15,803 bases of DNA from an uncultured Prevotella sp. (GTDB lineage Bacteria; Bacteroidota; Bacteroidia; Bacteroidales; Bacteroidaceae), in the NCBI GenBank assembly GCA_946625715.1, contig CAMOTK010000022.1:1-15803 (forward strand), written 5' to 3'. Both the position numbers and the translations under genes were made by a program. Position 1 is the first letter of the stretch; each line of letters begins with the position of its first letter. Below the pieces are notes generated by a model that was not told the DNA's origin, ran no database searches, and saw nothing but the letters and a program-made list of their open reading frames with translations. Positions 14,558 through 15,803 of this stretch are shown piece after piece.

Positions 14558-15775
14558 ATGAAAACGATTAAAGCACTTATTTTCGCCCTGCTCTGCGCCG
14601 CCGGCGTGCAGGCACAGACATGGGACGGCACCGTGGCCACCAGCTATGCCGGCGGCGACGGTAGCAAGGAGTCGCCCTACCTCATCAGCAACGGCAGCGA
14701 ACTGGCCAAGCTGGCAGAGGACGTGAGCACCATTGCCAACTTCAGCAAGGGCAAGTACTTCAAACTGACGGCCGACATCGTGATGAACACGGGCGTGTTC
14801 GATTGTGTGGTGCCCGCCACACGACAGGACAAGGAAGACCTGCCGAAGGACAACGACATCAGCATGTTCAGGCTCACGCCACGCATCGGCACCTACAACG
14901 GCGACGAAGACTACATGCCCTTCCAAGGCACCTTCGACGGCGACGGACACACCATCAGCGGCCTCATCGACGCGCTCTACAGCGGCAAGAACTACGACGG
15001 CCTGTTCCGCATGGTGGAGAATGGCGTGGTGAAGAACTTGGGCCTCAGCGACTGCTACTCCCTGGGCAATTCCTACTGTGGCGGCATCGTGGGCCGACTG
15101 GTCAACTCGCGCCTTGTGAACTGCTTCATCGTGCACAGCTATGTGGAGCAGGGCGGCTCCTACGGAGGCGCACTGGTGGGCCGTTGCCAGGGCGAGTCGT
15201 ACATTCTCAACTGCTATGCCGACTGCACCATCTTCGGCAAAAACAACGTTGGCGGCCTCGTTGGGCGTATCGGCAACGGCACGGAAACGCCCTCGCTCGT
15301 AGACAACTGCTTCAGCTACGTGAACCTGCGTGTAGACCGGAGCAACAACGGTGCCATCAGCAGCGAACTCAGTCCGGGCGCGGCCGTCAACAAGTGCTAC
15401 TACATCAGGCTGGGCGAAGCCAAGGCCGCCATTGTGGAAGGCAAGGTAAACGGACGGCTGACGGACACCGAAGAGCTGACGGCCGAACAGTTCATGGCCG
15501 ACGAGCTGGTGGAGAAGCTGAACGCCGAAGCCAAGACGCTGCCCGGCGCCGCCCGTTGGAAGAAGGGCGAGAAGCATCCCGTGCTGAGCTTCACGGAGTT
15601 TTCTTCCGACGACCTGCCCGTGTCAGGCATCCGCTCGGTGGCCACCGCAGCCCCCTCTTCGCGCTGCTACAACCTGAGCGGCGTGGCCATAACGACCGCC
15701 CGACGCCATGGGCTCACCATCGTCCGCACGACGGATGCGAACGACAACGTCGTGGTGCGCAAGGTGATGAAGTGA
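14558..15775 (+). CDS. exported GLUG-repeat protein with C-terminal sorting-like tail
   Basis: Start 14558 is preferred. It begins directly with a good signal peptide (MKTIKALIFALL...VQAQ, 20 residues), while the in-frame ATG at 14525 lies inside the terminator hairpin and would add 11 residues that spoil the signal. The mature part opens with the SYAGGDGSKESPYLI segment common to Bacteroidetes surface proteins of this type. Residues 130-290 contain GLUG-type repeats, each with a G-G-x-V-G-R core: CGGIVGRL, GGALVGRC and VGGLVGRI, forming a probable beta-solenoid. The last 40 residues (CYNLSGVAITTARRHGLTIV, from residue 370, then a VRKVMK end) resemble tails used for type IX sorting or anchoring in this phylum. 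The function is unknown; a surface adhesin or matrix protein is plausible. Three residues upstream of the end are basic. Confidence 0.82.
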   Translation: MKTIKALIFALLCAAGVQAQTWDGTVATSYAGGDGSKESPYLISNGSELAKLAEDVSTIANFSKGKYFKLTADIVMNTGVFDCVVPATRQDKEDLPKDNDISMFRLTPRIGTYNGDEDYMPFQGTFDGDGHTISGLIDALYSGKNYDGLFRMVENGVVKNLGLSDCYSLGNSYCGGIVGRLVNSRLVNCFIVHSYVEQGGSYGGALVGRCQGESYILNCYADCTIFGKNNVGGLVGRIGNGTETPSLVDNCFSYVNLRVDRSNNGAISSELSPGAAVNKCYYIRLGEAKAAIVEGKVNGRLTDTEELTAEQFMADELVEKLNAEAKTLPGAARWKKGEKHPVLSFTEFSSDDLPVSGIRSVATAAPSSRCYNLSGVAITTARRHGLTIVRTTDANDNVVVRKVMK

Positions 15776-15803
15776 GCATGAATTTTCCCGACAAATGCCT
15801 TCG

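Overview
The window looks like a chromosomal segment from the Bacteroidales, most likely a Prevotella-type organism. Three things point there: Bacteroidetes promoter boxes (TTTG, then TAnnTTTG), start codons preceded by A-rich sequence rather than Shine-Dalgarno motifs, and the protein families present (DUF3826, DUF4955/DUF6298-like, LruC and GLUG proteins, and a Bacteroidetes FecR-type anti-sigma domain). Genes are rich in G/C at third codon positions while the gaps between them are AT-rich. All twelve genes called here lie on the + strand. No tRNA, rRNA, CRISPR array, insertion sequence or phage gene was seen.

Region 1 (about 1-5650) is a tightly packed three-gene unit for exported carbohydrate-active proteins: a family-1 pectate-lyase-like enzyme with a C-terminal calcium-binding tail, a DUF3826 protein, and a 992-residue two-part protein (parallel beta-helix followed by a probable TIM-barrel glycosidase-like half). 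All three have signal peptides. A strong AT-rich hairpin (5607-5649) ends the unit. It resembles a pectin or rhamnogalacturonan degradation locus, but no SusC/SusD pair is in view.

Region 2 (5653-12509) starts with the best promoter in the window and reads as one operon: an ECF sigma factor, an 81-residue stand-alone anti-sigma domain, a DapA/NanA-family aldolase-like enzyme, a sodium:solute symporter, an iron-type alcohol dehydrogenase, a PdxA-family dehydrogenase and a DUF1537-type acid-sugar kinase. The kinase-PdxA2 pair is known in other bacteria to turn four-carbon sugar acids (threonate or erythronate) into dihydroxyacetone phosphate and CO2. The symporter would import the substrate or a precursor. 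The aldolase and the alcohol dehydrogenase would act on a 2-oxo-acid and an aldehyde whose identity I cannot determine. A perfect-looking intrinsic terminator sits inside this operon, between the aldolase and the symporter.

Region 3 (12510-15803) has a separate promoter and encodes an LruC-domain lipoprotein followed by an exported GLUG-repeat protein with a C-terminal tail like those used for sorting or anchoring. A second intrinsic-terminator hairpin lies just before the GLUG gene. These two are probably cell-surface proteins and have no obvious metabolic link to region 2.

The points most worth following up are the sigma/minimal-anti-sigma pair fused to a metabolic operon, the unusual enzyme combination of that operon, the large beta-helix/barrel protein, and the two terminator-like hairpins placed directly upstream of start codons.
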